This document shows positions 26,379 through 36,257 of a stretch of DNA of 64,000 nucleotides, piece after piece. The stretch is taken from assembly GCF_000165505.1 (NCBI RefSeq), contig NC_014632.1:248001-312000 (forward strand). Reading direction: 5' to 3'. Below the pieces are notes generated by a model, which saw only the letters and a list, made by a program, of their open reading frames with translations, was not told where the DNA came from and ran no database searches. This DNA comes from Ilyobacter polytropus DSM 2926 (GTDB lineage Bacteria; Fusobacteriota; Fusobacteriia; Fusobacteriales; Fusobacteriaceae). A program made the translations under genes and the position numbers. How positions within the stretch are numbered: position 1 is the stretch's first letter; each line of letters begins with the position of its first letter.

Positions 26379-26414
26379 CATGTTGTAGCTAGATAGTTGA
26401 TTGGTGGTGATTTC

Positions 26415-26861
26415 ATGGATATAAAAGATTCTGTAATAGGAGAAGCTTGTGCACTGGGAATTATCAGGCATATAAGTGAAGAATTTGGAGATTATCTGGG
26501 AAAAGAACTCAGAAGAAGAAAAATGCCTATACAGGTAAAACATGCGGGACTTTTTATGATTCTTTTTTCTAAAGGTGAAAAAATTGAATTTAAAGAGTTG
26601 GCTCGTATATGGAGAAAATCAAAATCTACTCTTTGTGACATTACATCTAAGTATGCAGATGAAAAACTTATTAAAAAAACAAACTGCTGCTCTGATAAAA
26701 GGAATGTTTATGTAGAAATTACTGAAGAAGGTCTAAAATATAAGAAAGATTTTAATGAGATAAGTGAAGCTTTTTTAAAAAAGGCAACTTCAAATCTATC
26801 TGATCAACAAGTTGAAGATTTAAAATTTATTTTAGATAAAATGATTAAAGCCTTTATATAA
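26415..26861 (+). CDS. MarR-family transcription regulator with a Cys-Cys pair in the wing
   Basis: The 148-residue protein has the MarR layout: a dimerisation helix, a winged helix-turn-helix (about residues 55-100, FKELARIWRKSKSTLCDITSK) and C-terminal dimer helices. The wing reads TNCCSDKRNVYVEIT, where the common pattern is a DRR-type wing; Cys91 and Cys92 could be a redox or metal switch, and Cys12 and Cys74 are also present. It probably represses itself through the operator in its own promoter and controls the three downstream genes that share the operator. I chose the ATG behind GGTGGTGA over a TTG 18 bases earlier. Confidence 0.88.
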   Translation: MDIKDSVIGEACALGIIRHISEEFGDYLGKELRRRKMPIQVKHAGLFMILFSKGEKIEFKELARIWRKSKSTLCDITSKYADEKLIKKTNCCSDKRNVYVEITEEGLKYKKDFNEISEAFLKKATSNLSDQQVEDLKFILDKMIKAFI

Positions 26862-26931
26862 TTTGTTTATTTATGGGAAAAAAGTTGTTGTTAAGATTTC
26901 ATTTTATGAAGTAAAACTCAAATATCTTAAC

Positions 26932-26955
26932 AATAACTAACCGTTATTTTTTAAA
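26932..26955 (+). terminator. Terminator after marR
   Basis: AATAAC-taacc-GTTATT is followed by a T run. Just before it is a wider stem TTGTTAAGAT/ATCTTAACAA with a 26-base loop. Confidence 0.6.
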
Positions 26956-27029
26956 CTATATGATGAACAGAATAGTCTAATTTAGTGAAGTTAGAAAAGT
27001 TAGTTTTTTAGATTTGAATATAGAAAAAC

Positions 27030-27077
27030 CCCTTAAAACTTCCAAACTCTCGCAAAGTTAAATAAGAAAATTAAGGG
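27030..27077 (+). repeat. Third copy (B) of the CTCTCGCAAAGTT stem-loop motif
   Basis: AACTCTCGCAAAGTT (27045-27059) lies in the loop of CCCTTAA/TTAAGGG. Upstream bases resemble copy A (AGAAA.CC.CC pattern, then TTcCAAACTCTCGCAAAGTT), so the shared part is longer than the core, roughly 35 bases. The rest of the stretch between marR and the first small gene is AT-rich and shows no reading frame. Confidence 0.5.
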
Positions 27078-27195
27078 TAGATGTTAGGATGATGTCGTTA
27101 TTTCTTTTTCATTTTTATTTTTTCAAAGAATGGTTCGAAAATGGATGAGATTCAGATTTATTTCAGTTTTTGGTTGTTATTTTTTTACCCATATC

Positions 27196-27209
27196 ATTCG
27201 TTATCGAAT
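27196..27209. promoter_or_regulatory. MarR-type operator before small secreted-protein gene 1
   Basis: ATTCG-TTAT-CGAAT has the same perfect arms as the marR operator with a different centre, 88 bases before the first gene. The -35 and -10 boxes here are not clear. Confidence 0.7.
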
Positions 27210-27297
27210 AATTTGGGTTTGAAATAAACTTTCTAAATAATATTCTAGAATTTAATTTAAATAAAAATAAAAAATTAAAATACAGGAGATGAGAATT

Positions 27298-27510
27298 ATG
27301 AAAAAAACAATATTAGGATTGATGTTAATAGTAGGATCTTTATCATTAGCCAATGACAGGCTAGACAGAGGAGAGCAAAAGTTTTTTGAATGGCAGAACA
27401 GTAACCTTGCTAAGCAGGAAAGAGTCGCAGATGAAAACTTAAGTAGAAAGGTAAAGGAATTAAAAGTCGAAACTAATGAAATTATGAATGAAAGAGGTTC
27501 TAACAGATAA
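27298..27510 (+). CDS. Small secreted helical protein, tandem copy 1
   Basis: The 70-residue product has a signal peptide of about 18 residues (KKTILGLMLIVGSLSLA) and a mature part of about 52 highly charged residues that should be one long helix. Hydrophobic positions L30, L37 and I44 of the mature chain follow a heptad, as in a coiled coil. It has no cysteine. I do not recognise a family; the build recalls the secreted helical adhesin FadA of Fusobacterium, but it is about half as long and I see no clear alignment. The start is the ATG nine bases after AGGAG; another ATG directly abuts that site. The MarR-type operator lies upstream. Confidence 0.8.
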   Translation: MKKTILGLMLIVGSLSLANDRLDRGEQKFFEWQNSNLAKQERVADENLSRKVKELKVETNEIMNERGSNR

Positions 27511-27527
27511 ATTTTTTTCAAGTCAAC

Positions 27528-27541
27528 ATTCGGAAGCGAAC
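27528..27541. promoter_or_regulatory. MarR-type operator before small secreted-protein gene 2
   Basis: ATTCG-GAAG-CGAAC keeps the full left arm and four of five bases of the right arm. It follows the stop codon of copy 1 by 17 bases. Confidence 0.65.
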
Positions 27542-27603
27542 AATAGATGCATTTGAGCATAATTTAAATAAAATAAAAAATTAAAATACAGGAGATGAGA
27601 ATT

Positions 27604-27816
27604 ATGAAAAAAACAATACTAGGATTGATGTTGATAGTGGGATCATTATCATTAGCCAATGATAGGCTAGATAGAGGAGAGCAAAAGTTTTTTGAATGGC
27701 AGAACAGCAACCTTGCTAAGCAGGAAAGAGTCTCAGATGAAAACTTAAGTAGAAAGGTAAAGGAATTAAAAATCGAAACTAATGAAATTATAAATGAAAG
27801 AGGCTCTAACAGATAA
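27604..27816 (+). CDS. Small secreted helical protein, tandem copy 2
   Basis: Same 70-residue protein as copy 1 with conservative changes only (Ala to Ser, Val to Ile, Met to Ile), and most base changes silent. This means that the sequence is under selection as protein. The signal peptide is identical. Identical AGGAG spacing precedes the ATG. No hairpin terminator separates it from copies 1 or 3, so the three may also be read as one mRNA. Confidence 0.8.
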   Translation: MKKTILGLMLIVGSLSLANDRLDRGEQKFFEWQNSNLAKQERVSDENLSRKVKELKIETNEIINERGSNR

Positions 27817-27833
27817 ATTTTTTTCAAGTCAAT

Positions 27834-27847
27834 ATTCGGAAACGAAC
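27834..27847. promoter_or_regulatory. MarR-type operator before small secreted-protein gene 3
   Basis: ATTCG-GAAA-CGAAC matches the marR operator at 13 of 14 positions. It stands at the same place relative to the preceding stop codon as in unit 2. Confidence 0.65.
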
Positions 27848-27920
27848 AATGGATGCATTTGAGCATAATTTAAATAAAATAAAAAATTAAAACTTTAAAA
27901 AAGTACAGGAGATGAGAATT

Positions 27921-28133
27921 ATGAAAAAAACAATACTAGGATTGATGTTGATAGTGGGATCATTATCATTAGCCAATGACAGGCTAGACAGAGGAGAGCA
28001 AAAGTTTTTTGAATGGCAGAACAGCAACCTTGCTAAGCAGGAAAGAGTTTCAGATGAAAACTTAAGTAGAAAGGTAAAGGAATTAAAAATCGAAACTAAT
28101 GACATCATAAATGAAAGAGGAAGTTCTAATTAG
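27921..28133 (+). CDS. Small secreted helical protein, tandem copy 3
   Basis: The third 70-residue copy differs from copy 2 by Glu to Asp and by its last residues (GSSN in place of GSNR). At DNA level it follows copy 2 nearly everywhere, but shares two silent changes (GAC codons of the NDRLDRG stretch) with copy 1, which suggests gene conversion or unequal crossing-over. A large terminator follows the gene. Confidence 0.8.
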   Translation: MKKTILGLMLIVGSLSLANDRLDRGEQKFFEWQNSNLAKQERVSDENLSRKVKELKIETNDIINERGSSN

Positions 28134-28178
28134 TTAGATATAATAGGTGACTTAAACGCCTAATTTTTACTTTGTTAA

Positions 28179-28229
28179 GAGCCTTCATAAAAATGTATAA
28201 TTAACTTACATTTTTATGAAGGCTCTTTG
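28179..28229 (+). terminator. Long hairpin terminator after the triplicated genes
   Basis: An 18-bp perfect stem (GAGCCTTCATAAAAATGT and its complement) with an 11-base loop is followed by TTTGT. The inner part shares 16 bases with a hairpin-like stretch at 14263-14278. Confidence 0.8.
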
Positions 28230-28343
28230 TGAGTTTATTTTGGTATTATTCTTATATTTCTCTCAATTTATAGTAAAATTAATTAGTAACTTAAATTATT
28301 TATGGTAAAATATTTTAAGGATTTATAGCTAAATTTTGAATAA

Positions 28344-30407
<2,064 letters not shown>

Positions 30408-30772
30408 AAATCTTTTATAAAATAATTTTCTATTTGGAAATCTATTTTTTTTATAAATTTCTGAATCTATAAAATACAGAAAAATTAACACAAATAATAA
30501 AAATTTTTTTGTCACATTTGTCACAGATGAAACAGAGAAAAATAAAGTTTCCCAGAGTTGAAGTAGAAATTATAAATATTTTATTTTGTCAGAGTTTTTA
30601 TATCCTTTTTTCATATCCATAGACAAAATCAGAATTCAGATTATTTTTCATAGGGTTTGCTTTTATTATGCCCTGACCAAAATGAAGAAATGCCATTTGG
30701 TTTATTTTAGTTGATGAAAATAAAAGAATTTTAGATAAATATATGTTGAAGTGTTGGTCTGGAGGAGACTAA
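30408..30772. promoter_or_regulatory. 365-base gap with a TTGTCACA direct repeat
   Basis: Two copies of TTGTCACA start 9 bases apart at 30509 and 30518. Read on the other strand they are TGTGACAA, close to a Crp half-site, and the next gene encodes a Crp-family protein. Otherwise the gap is AT-rich with no reading frame or strong terminator. Confidence 0.3.
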
Positions 30773-31423
30773 ATGGAAAGAATTCAATCGCTATTAAAGA
30801 AACTAGGAATAGAAAATCTTGTAGATGATAAACTTATGAAAGAGTTTAAAATAAATAAGTTTAAAAAGCACAGCTTAGTTCTTGGTTCTGGAGATTCTTC
30901 TGAAAAAGTGATGGTTATACTTCAGGGGGAAGTGAAGGTACACGTATATTCAGATGAGGGAGGAGTTTTTTATGGAATGCTGAAAAAGGGAGAATTTTTC
31001 GGGCTTATATCAACCATTCTCAACCGTCCTGTTTTACCGGATTTTATAACCACAAAAGATTCAGAGATACTTATTTTTCCTTTAAAAAAGATTATGACTA
31101 CTAGAAAGGACATTATGAATCTAATATGGGATAAAATTGCAATAAAAACAGCTGAAGAATCTGTTAGTATTATTTCGAAAACTTTATCGAGAGCAACCTC
31201 TTCCAATGAGCTTTTTTTTATTAAATATATTGAGAAAAATAAAGGGGAACTATCATATTCAAGTACATCTGAACTTTCTGAAAATCTCAATATAAATATC
31301 AGAACACTTCAAAGAATAATTAAAAAACTTTCTGAAAAAGAGATAATAGAAAAGTCAAAAGGGCTTATTAGAATAAAAAAATATGATCTTTTTAAAAAAC
31401 ATAAACAATCATTATTAGGTTAA
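30773..31423 (+). CDS. Crp/Fnr-family transcription regulator
   Basis: The 216-residue protein has a cyclic-nucleotide-type beta roll at about residues 20-120 (VMVILQGEVKVHVYSDEGG, then GEFFGLIS). A dimer helix follows, then a C-terminal winged helix (about 150-205, STSELSENLNINIRTLQRIIKKL). The Fnr cysteine cluster is absent, and the usual cAMP-contact pattern RTA is not evident, so the effector is unknown. It is a single gene in front of secA. GGAGGAG precedes the ATG. Confidence 0.88.
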   Translation: MERIQSLLKKLGIENLVDDKLMKEFKINKFKKHSLVLGSGDSSEKVMVILQGEVKVHVYSDEGGVFYGMLKKGEFFGLISTILNRPVLPDFITTKDSEILIFPLKKIMTTRKDIMNLIWDKIAIKTAEESVSIISKTLSRATSSNELFFIKYIEKNKGELSYSSTSELSENLNINIRTLQRIIKKLSEKEIIEKSKGLIRIKKYDLFKKHKQSLLG

Positions 31424-31612
31424 AAGAAACTGCAGGATCTATATCAGTTAAAATATATAACTTTTTATATAGAACTATAGTCTAAAAATTTGAGTAGGTA
31501 CATTTAAAAGCGAAATAAGAGGAAAGAGTTGGAGTTTATTGACTTGAGTATATCTTTATGATAACATGATAATGGGTTATATTATACTACTTATGGAGAG
31601 AGGTAAGCTATA

Positions 31613-34300
31613 ATGATTGGTTCTTTAATGAAAAAAGTATTTGGAACGAAAAATGACAGAGAGATAAAAAGAATAATGAAAATAGTCGATGAAATCAACA
31701 AGTTAGAACCACAGTTTGAAGGTTTTTCCGACGAAGAGTTAAAAGGCAAGACTGTAGAATTCAGAGAAAGGATATCAAATGGAGAAACTCTTGATGATAT
31801 TCTTGTAGAAGCTTTTGCAGTGGTCAGAGAGACATCCAAGAGAGTTCTTGGTATGAGACATTATGATGTACAGCTCGTAGGTGGAGTTGTTCTTCACGAA
31901 GGTAAAATAACAGAGATGAAAACTGGAGAGGGTAAGACACTAGTTGCAACTTGTCCTGTTTATCTGAATGCCCTTGTGGATAATGTACATCTGGTAACGG
32001 TAAATGATTATTTGGCAAAAAGAGATAGGGAACTAATGGGTAGGATCTATGAATTTTTAGGACTTACTTCAGGGGTTATACTAAATGCTATGCCTGTCCC
32101 AGAGAGGAAAAAAGCTTATGAATGTGATATTGTCTATGGTACAAATTCAGAGTTTGGATTTGACTATCTAAGAGATAATATGGTCAGCAAGATAGAGGAA
32201 AAAGTACAAAGAAATCTCCACTTCTGTATAGTGGATGAGGTGGATTCGATACTTATAGATGAGGCGAGGACTCCACTTATAATATCTGGACCGGCAGAAG
32301 ATACTGCAAAATGGTACAAAATATTCTACCAAGTTTCTCAGATGCTTGTAAGAAGCTATGAAACAGAGGATATAAAGGATCCTAAAAAAAAGAAAGAGAT
32401 GAACATTCCAGATGAAAAATGGAGAGATTATGAAGTAGATGAAAAATCTCATAATATAACCCTAACGGAAAAGGGAATAAAAAGAATAGAAGAGATAATG
32501 AAGATAGACAATTTATATTCTCCTGAAAACGTTGAGCTGACACATTATATGAATCAGGCTCTGAGAAGTAAGGAATTGTTTAAAAGAGATAGAGACTACC
32601 TCGTAAGAGAAGGAGAGGTAATAATAATAGATGAGTTTACAGGAAGAGCAATGGAGGGGCGAAGGTATTCAGATGGTCTTCACCAGGCTCTAGAAGCAAA
32701 AGAGGGTGTAACAATAGCAGGAGAAAACCAAACTCTTGCAAGTATAACTCTTCAAAATTATTTCAGAATGTATGATAAACTTTCTGGAATGACAGGTACT
32801 GCAGAAACTGAGGCGTCTGAATTCATGCATACATACGGATTGGAAGTAGTTGTAATCCCTACTAACCAACCTGTTATCAGAAAAGACAGTCCAGATCTTG
32901 TATACAAAACTCATGCAGAAAAAGTAAATGCTATTTTTGAAAAAATAGAGGAACTTCATAAAAATGGACAGCCTGTGCTCGTAGGTACAATTTCAATATC
33001 AAGCTCAGAGATGCTTTCTAGCCATCTTCAGAAAAGAGGTATACCTCACAATGTACTAAATGCAAAATTCCATGCAAAAGAGGCTGAAATAGTAGCTCAG
33101 GCAGGAAGGTACGGTGCAGTTACAATAGCCACCAATATGGCAGGTAGAGGTACAGATATCATGTTAGGTGGTAATCCTGAATTTATGGCCCTTGAGGATA
33201 TACCTTCAAGAGAAGATGAAGGATATGAAGAACTGCTTAAAAAATATAAAATCCAGTGTGAAGAGGAAAAACATGAGGTGCTAGAAGCAGGCGGACTATT
33301 TATACTAGGAACTGAAAGACATGAATCTAGAAGAATAGATAACCAGCTTAGAGGTAGATCTGGAAGACAGGGAGACCCTGGAGCTTCTGAATTTTACCTG
33401 TCTTTGGAAGACGACTTGATGAGACTATTTGGTTCTGACAGAGTAAAAAATATGATGGAAAAATTGGGACTTCCAGAGGGAGAGCCTATAACTCACAACA
33501 TGATAAGTAAGGCTATAGCCAATGCACAGAAGAAAGTTGAATCTAGAAACTTTGGTATCAGAAAATCTCTTCTTGAGTTTGATGATGTTATGAACAAACA
33601 AAGAGAAGCAATATATAAGAGTAGAAATGATGCTTTGGCTAAAGATGATCTGAAATCTAATATTGCTGAAATGATTAGAAGGACTATAGAAAGCATAGCA
33701 ATAGAAAAACTTGTAGGAGAATATAAGGAAGACTGGGATATAAATGGATTTGCAGAAAAAATAAATGACTTATATGAATACAAAATCGAGGATTTAGAAG
33801 AATATAAGGCTTTGACTGTAGAAAGTTACAGTGAAAAAATATACAATGAAGTTATGGAAAAGTATAAAGAAAGAGAAACTATTTTTGGAAGCGACATGAT
33901 GAGAAAGCTTGAAAAATATATGCTTTTTGAAGTTGTAGATTCAAGATGGAGAGAAAATTTAAAAACTTTAGATTCGCTTAGAGAGGGTATATACCTTAGA
34001 TCTTACGGACAAAAGGACCCTATTGTAGAGTATAAGTTACTTTCGGGAGAACTTTATCATCAAATGTTAAATACGATCGATGAGGAAACTACTTCATTCT
34101 TGTTTAAGATAAGAATAAGAGATGAAGAAGAGGAACTTGAGATGAAGAGAAAAGAGACTCCTAAAAATGTAAAATACAATGCAGGAGAGACTCCTGAAAA
34201 AGAAACAGAGAATCAGAGACACTCAAGTAAAGTAGGGAGAAATGATCTTTGTCCTTGTGGGAGTGGAAAAAAATATAAAAAATGTTGCGGAAGATTATAA
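31613..34300 (+). CDS. secA: Preprotein translocase ATPase SecA
   Basis: The 895-residue motor drives export through SecYEG. The Walker A motif is in [14 protein letters not shown], and the DEAD-type box is [20 protein letters not shown]. The second nucleotide domain has [15 protein letters not shown] and [11 protein letters not shown]. The zinc-binding tail is [16 protein letters not shown]. The start gives the normal amphipathic N-terminus. A promoter (TTGACT at about 31550 and AT-rich -10 region) precedes it, and the lipoprotein gene follows after 25 bases. Confidence 0.97.
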   Translation: MIGSLMKKVFGTKNDREIKRIMKIVDEINKLEPQFEGFSDEELKGKTVEFRERISNGETLDDILVEAFAVVRETSKRVLGMRHYDVQLVGGVVLHEGKITEMKTGEGKTLVATCPVYLNALVDNVHLVTVNDYLAKRDRELMGRIYEFLGLTSGVILNAMPVPERKKAYECDIVYGTNSEFGFDYLRDNMVSKIEEKVQRNLHFCIVDEVDSILIDEARTPLIISGPAEDTAKWYKIFYQVSQMLVRSYETEDIKDPKKKKEMNIPDEKWRDYEVDEKSHNITLTEKGIKRIEEIMKIDNLYSPENVELTHYMNQALRSKELFKRDRDYLVREGEVIIIDEFTGRAMEGRRYSDGLHQALEAKEGVTIAGENQTLASITLQNYFRMYDKLSGMTGTAETEASEFMHTYGLEVVVIPTNQPVIRKDSPDLVYKTHAEKVNAIFEKIEELHKNGQPVLVGTISISSSEMLSSHLQKRGIPHNVLNAKFHAKEAEIVAQAGRYGAVTIATNMAGRGTDIMLGGNPEFMALEDIPSREDEGYEELLKKYKIQCEEEKHEVLEAGGLFILGTERHESRRIDNQLRGRSGRQGDPGASEFYLSLEDDLMRLFGSDRVKNMMEKLGLPEGEPITHNMISKAIANAQKKVESRNFGIRKSLLEFDDVMNKQREAIYKSRNDALAKDDLKSNIAEMIRRTIESIAIEKLVGEYKEDWDINGFAEKINDLYEYKIEDLEEYKALTVESYSEKIYNEVMEKYKERETIFGSDMMRKLEKYMLFEVVDSRWRENLKTLDSLREGIYLRSYGQKDPIVEYKLLSGELYHQMLNTIDEETTSFLFKIRIRDEEEELEMKRKETPKNVKYNAGETPEKETENQRHSSKVGRNDLCPCGSGKKYKKCCGRL

Positions 34301-34325
34301 TAACTACTATGGAGGATAAAAAGGT

Positions 34326-35060
34326 ATGAAAAAACTATTATTTTTACCGATATTGCTTATAATGGTATCTTGCAGTTCTCTTTTTGCACCTAAAACTGAT
34401 CTTGCAGAAAAATACAGTGTGGATAAAGAGGCTGTTAAAAATTGGGATAAAACCATAAGTGAGACAGTAAAAGGTGAGGCTCTTATAGAGGACTGGTATG
34501 GAAATGATGAACCAATATTTTATTTGAGAAAATCAGGGATAATGAAGGAGAAAGAGTATAATTTCCTTACTTCCCTTAAAAAGAAAGAGGCTATAACTCA
34601 AGAGGACACAGAAGAATTTAACACTCTTTTAAACAAATACAACAAAAAACTTAAAAGAGAATTTTGGCTGAAAGATGAAAATCTAAAAGACCCTAAGGGG
34701 CTTGCAGAAAAAATAGTTAAAGAGGCCAATTTAAGAATGAAAAATCCTTCAAATTATATTTTAAATAATGTAGCTACAGGAAAAGAAAAAGATCTTTTAT
34801 CCTCTTATGCAAAGAAAAAAGACCTTACAGAAAAAGAGACCAAGAAACTAAAAAAAATGCTTAATTCTTTCTTGAAAAGAGAAGAGTTTTTCTTAGCAGA
34901 AAACTGGTATAACAGAGAGATATCTTCTAGACTTATAGAGATAGTTGAAATTTCTAAAAAAGATAAGGTTTCTAAATTTGAAAGAAACAATATAAATGCC
35001 AAGGCACTTTATATTGCTTATCCAGAGTATTTCTCAGAACTAGAAAAATGGAAAGATTAA
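34326..35060 (+). CDS. Lipoprotein of unknown function
   Basis: The 244-residue product has a lipoprotein signal ending in the lipobox IMVSCSS, with the acylated cysteine at about residue 16. The rest is helical and charged, without recognisable catalytic motif. It contains two similar stretches (KKEAITQEDTEEFNTLLNKY and KKDLTEKETKKLKKMLNSF), each preceding an FWL or FFL motif, so it may have arisen by internal duplication. It is joined to secA by a 25-base gap and followed by a terminator. Confidence 0.8.
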   Translation: MKKLLFLPILLIMVSCSSLFAPKTDLAEKYSVDKEAVKNWDKTISETVKGEALIEDWYGNDEPIFYLRKSGIMKEKEYNFLTSLKKKEAITQEDTEEFNTLLNKYNKKLKREFWLKDENLKDPKGLAEKIVKEANLRMKNPSNYILNNVATGKEKDLLSSYAKKKDLTEKETKKLKKMLNSFLKREEFFLAENWYNREISSRLIEIVEISKKDKVSKFERNNINAKALYIAYPEYFSELEKWKD

Positions 35061-35068
35061 TGTATAGG

Positions 35069-35091
35069 CCGGGCTTTTACTGCCCGGTCTT
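35069..35091 (+). terminator. Terminator after the secA-lipoprotein operon
   Basis: CCGGGC-ttttact-GCCCGG followed by TCTTTT. Confidence 0.85.
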
Positions 35092-35212
35092 TTCATATGT
35101 TTAAATAGTTGGAAATCTTTATAATTTAGATGTCAAAGATACTGATTAAAATTGAAATTTTCTAAGAGCTGAATTATAATAAAGAGACAGATTTAAATTA
35201 CCGGAGGTAATT

Positions 35213-35410
35213 GTGAAAAATAAAAATGGAATATGTCCACTTTGCGGCAAAGAAAACCATTGTGCCACAGTTGCAGGTTCTGATCCTTACAGCTGCTGGT
35301 GCATGACGACAAAAGTTCCTGAGGAACTTTTAGAAAGAATACCAAAAGATATAAGGGGAAAGGCCTGTGTCTGTAAAGAATGTGTGGAAAAATATTTGAA
35401 AGAAAAATAG
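35213..35410 (+). CDS. Cysteine-rich CWC-family small protein
   Basis: The 65-residue protein has seven cysteines in CPLCGKENHC, CWCM and CVCKECVEKY, matching the cysteine-rich CWC family, a likely zinc-binding unit of unknown function. The start is GTG behind GGAGG. It is 10 bases before the PHP phosphoesterase gene and so probably belongs to its operon. Confidence 0.8.
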   Translation: MKNKNGICPLCGKENHCATVAGSDPYSCWCMTTKVPEELLERIPKDIRGKACVCKECVEKYLKEK

Positions 35411-35420
35411 GAGGACTGAC

Positions 35421-36257
35421 ATGGTAGATATGCATCTGCATACAACAGTCTCAGACGGGGCTTTGTCTCCAACAGAACTTGTAGAAAAAGCCTATGAAAA
35501 GGGTATTAAAGTTTTGGCTATAACAGACCATGATACTGTGGATGGGTTGGAAGAGGGAAGAAAAAAAGCCCTTGAGCTAGGTATTGAATTCATAAACGGA
35601 ATCGAAATATCATGTGACTGGCTGGGGAAAGAGGTTCATATTTTAGGTTATTTTATAAATTGTGAAGATGAAAAATTTCAGAGCGAGATCATGGCACTGA
35701 GAGAAATAAGGGAAAATAGAAATAAAAAAATGCTGGAAAAACTGGAGAAAAATGGTATATACATAACATTAGAGGAACTTCAGGAAGAGGCAAAGGGAGA
35801 TATACTGAGCAGATCTCATATGGCCAATATAATAATGAAAAAAGGCTATGCTTATTCAAAAAAAGAGGCCTTTTCAAGATATCTAGGTCAGCATGGAATA
35901 GCCTATGTACCTAAAAGCAACCTCAGCCCTGACAGAGCCGTGAGAATAATAAAAGAGAATGGAGGCTTGGTCTCTCTGGCACATCCAAAACTCATAACAA
36001 GAGACAGAGGTCAGATACTTAAAATAATAAATGGGCTTAAAAAAGTGGGGCTAGATGCACTAGAGGCATACCACGGTAAATTTCAAATAAATGATGTGAA
36101 ATATTATATGGATCTTGCTAAAGAAACCGCGCTTCTGTGGACAGGGGGTTCTGATTTTCATGGCAATGAAAGAGATATAATAGAGATAGGTGACGGAGAA
36201 GTTCCTATGTATGTATATGAGGCTCTTTTGATTTATTATGAGGGGAGGAAAATATGA
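35421..36257 (+). CDS. PHP-domain phosphoesterase (RnmA/YciV-like nucleotide phosphatase)
   Basis: The 278-residue metal-dependent phosphoesterase starts with the PHP motifs DMHLHTTVSDG and AITDHDTVDG. It has GIEISCDW, then SLAHPKL and the final GSDFHGNE; together these hold three metal ions. Relatives (E. coli RnmA, formerly YciV/TrpH) hydrolyse 3',5'-nucleoside bisphosphates and short oligonucleotides. The stop codon overlaps the next gene (ATGA), a nucleotide N-glycosidase homologue, which suggests shared nucleotide clearance. Confidence 0.87.
   Translation: MVDMHLHTTVSDGALSPTELVEKAYEKGIKVLAITDHDTVDGLEEGRKKALELGIEFINGIEISCDWLGKEVHILGYFINCEDEKFQSEIMALREIRENRNKKMLEKLEKNGIYITLEELQEEAKGDILSRSHMANIIMKKGYAYSKKEAFSRYLGQHGIAYVPKSNLSPDRAVRIIKENGGLVSLAHPKLITRDRGQILKIINGLKKVGLDALEAYHGKFQINDVKYYMDLAKETALLWTGGSDFHGNERDIIEIGDGEVPMYVYEALLIYYEGRKI

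Larger units (their letters stand above)
27250..28133 (+). repeat. Tandem triplication, period about 306 and 317 bp
   Basis: Leader, gene and downstream operator are repeated three times. Start codons are 306 and 317 bases apart; the second interval is longer by 11 bases (CTTTAAAAAAG) inserted in the leader. Coding parts of units 1 and 2 differ at about 11 of 213 positions by my count. Confidence 0.9.

Noticed and set aside
27252-28108. Minus-strand reading frames of 73-102 codons repeated over the three small genes
   Set aside because: They are mirror frames of the tandem repeat, lack ribosome-binding sites, and the plus-strand frames show the conservative changes expected of real genes.
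27298-28133. Assignment of the small proteins to the FadA adhesin family
   Set aside because: Secreted and helical like FadA, but about half the length and without an alignment I can defend by eye.
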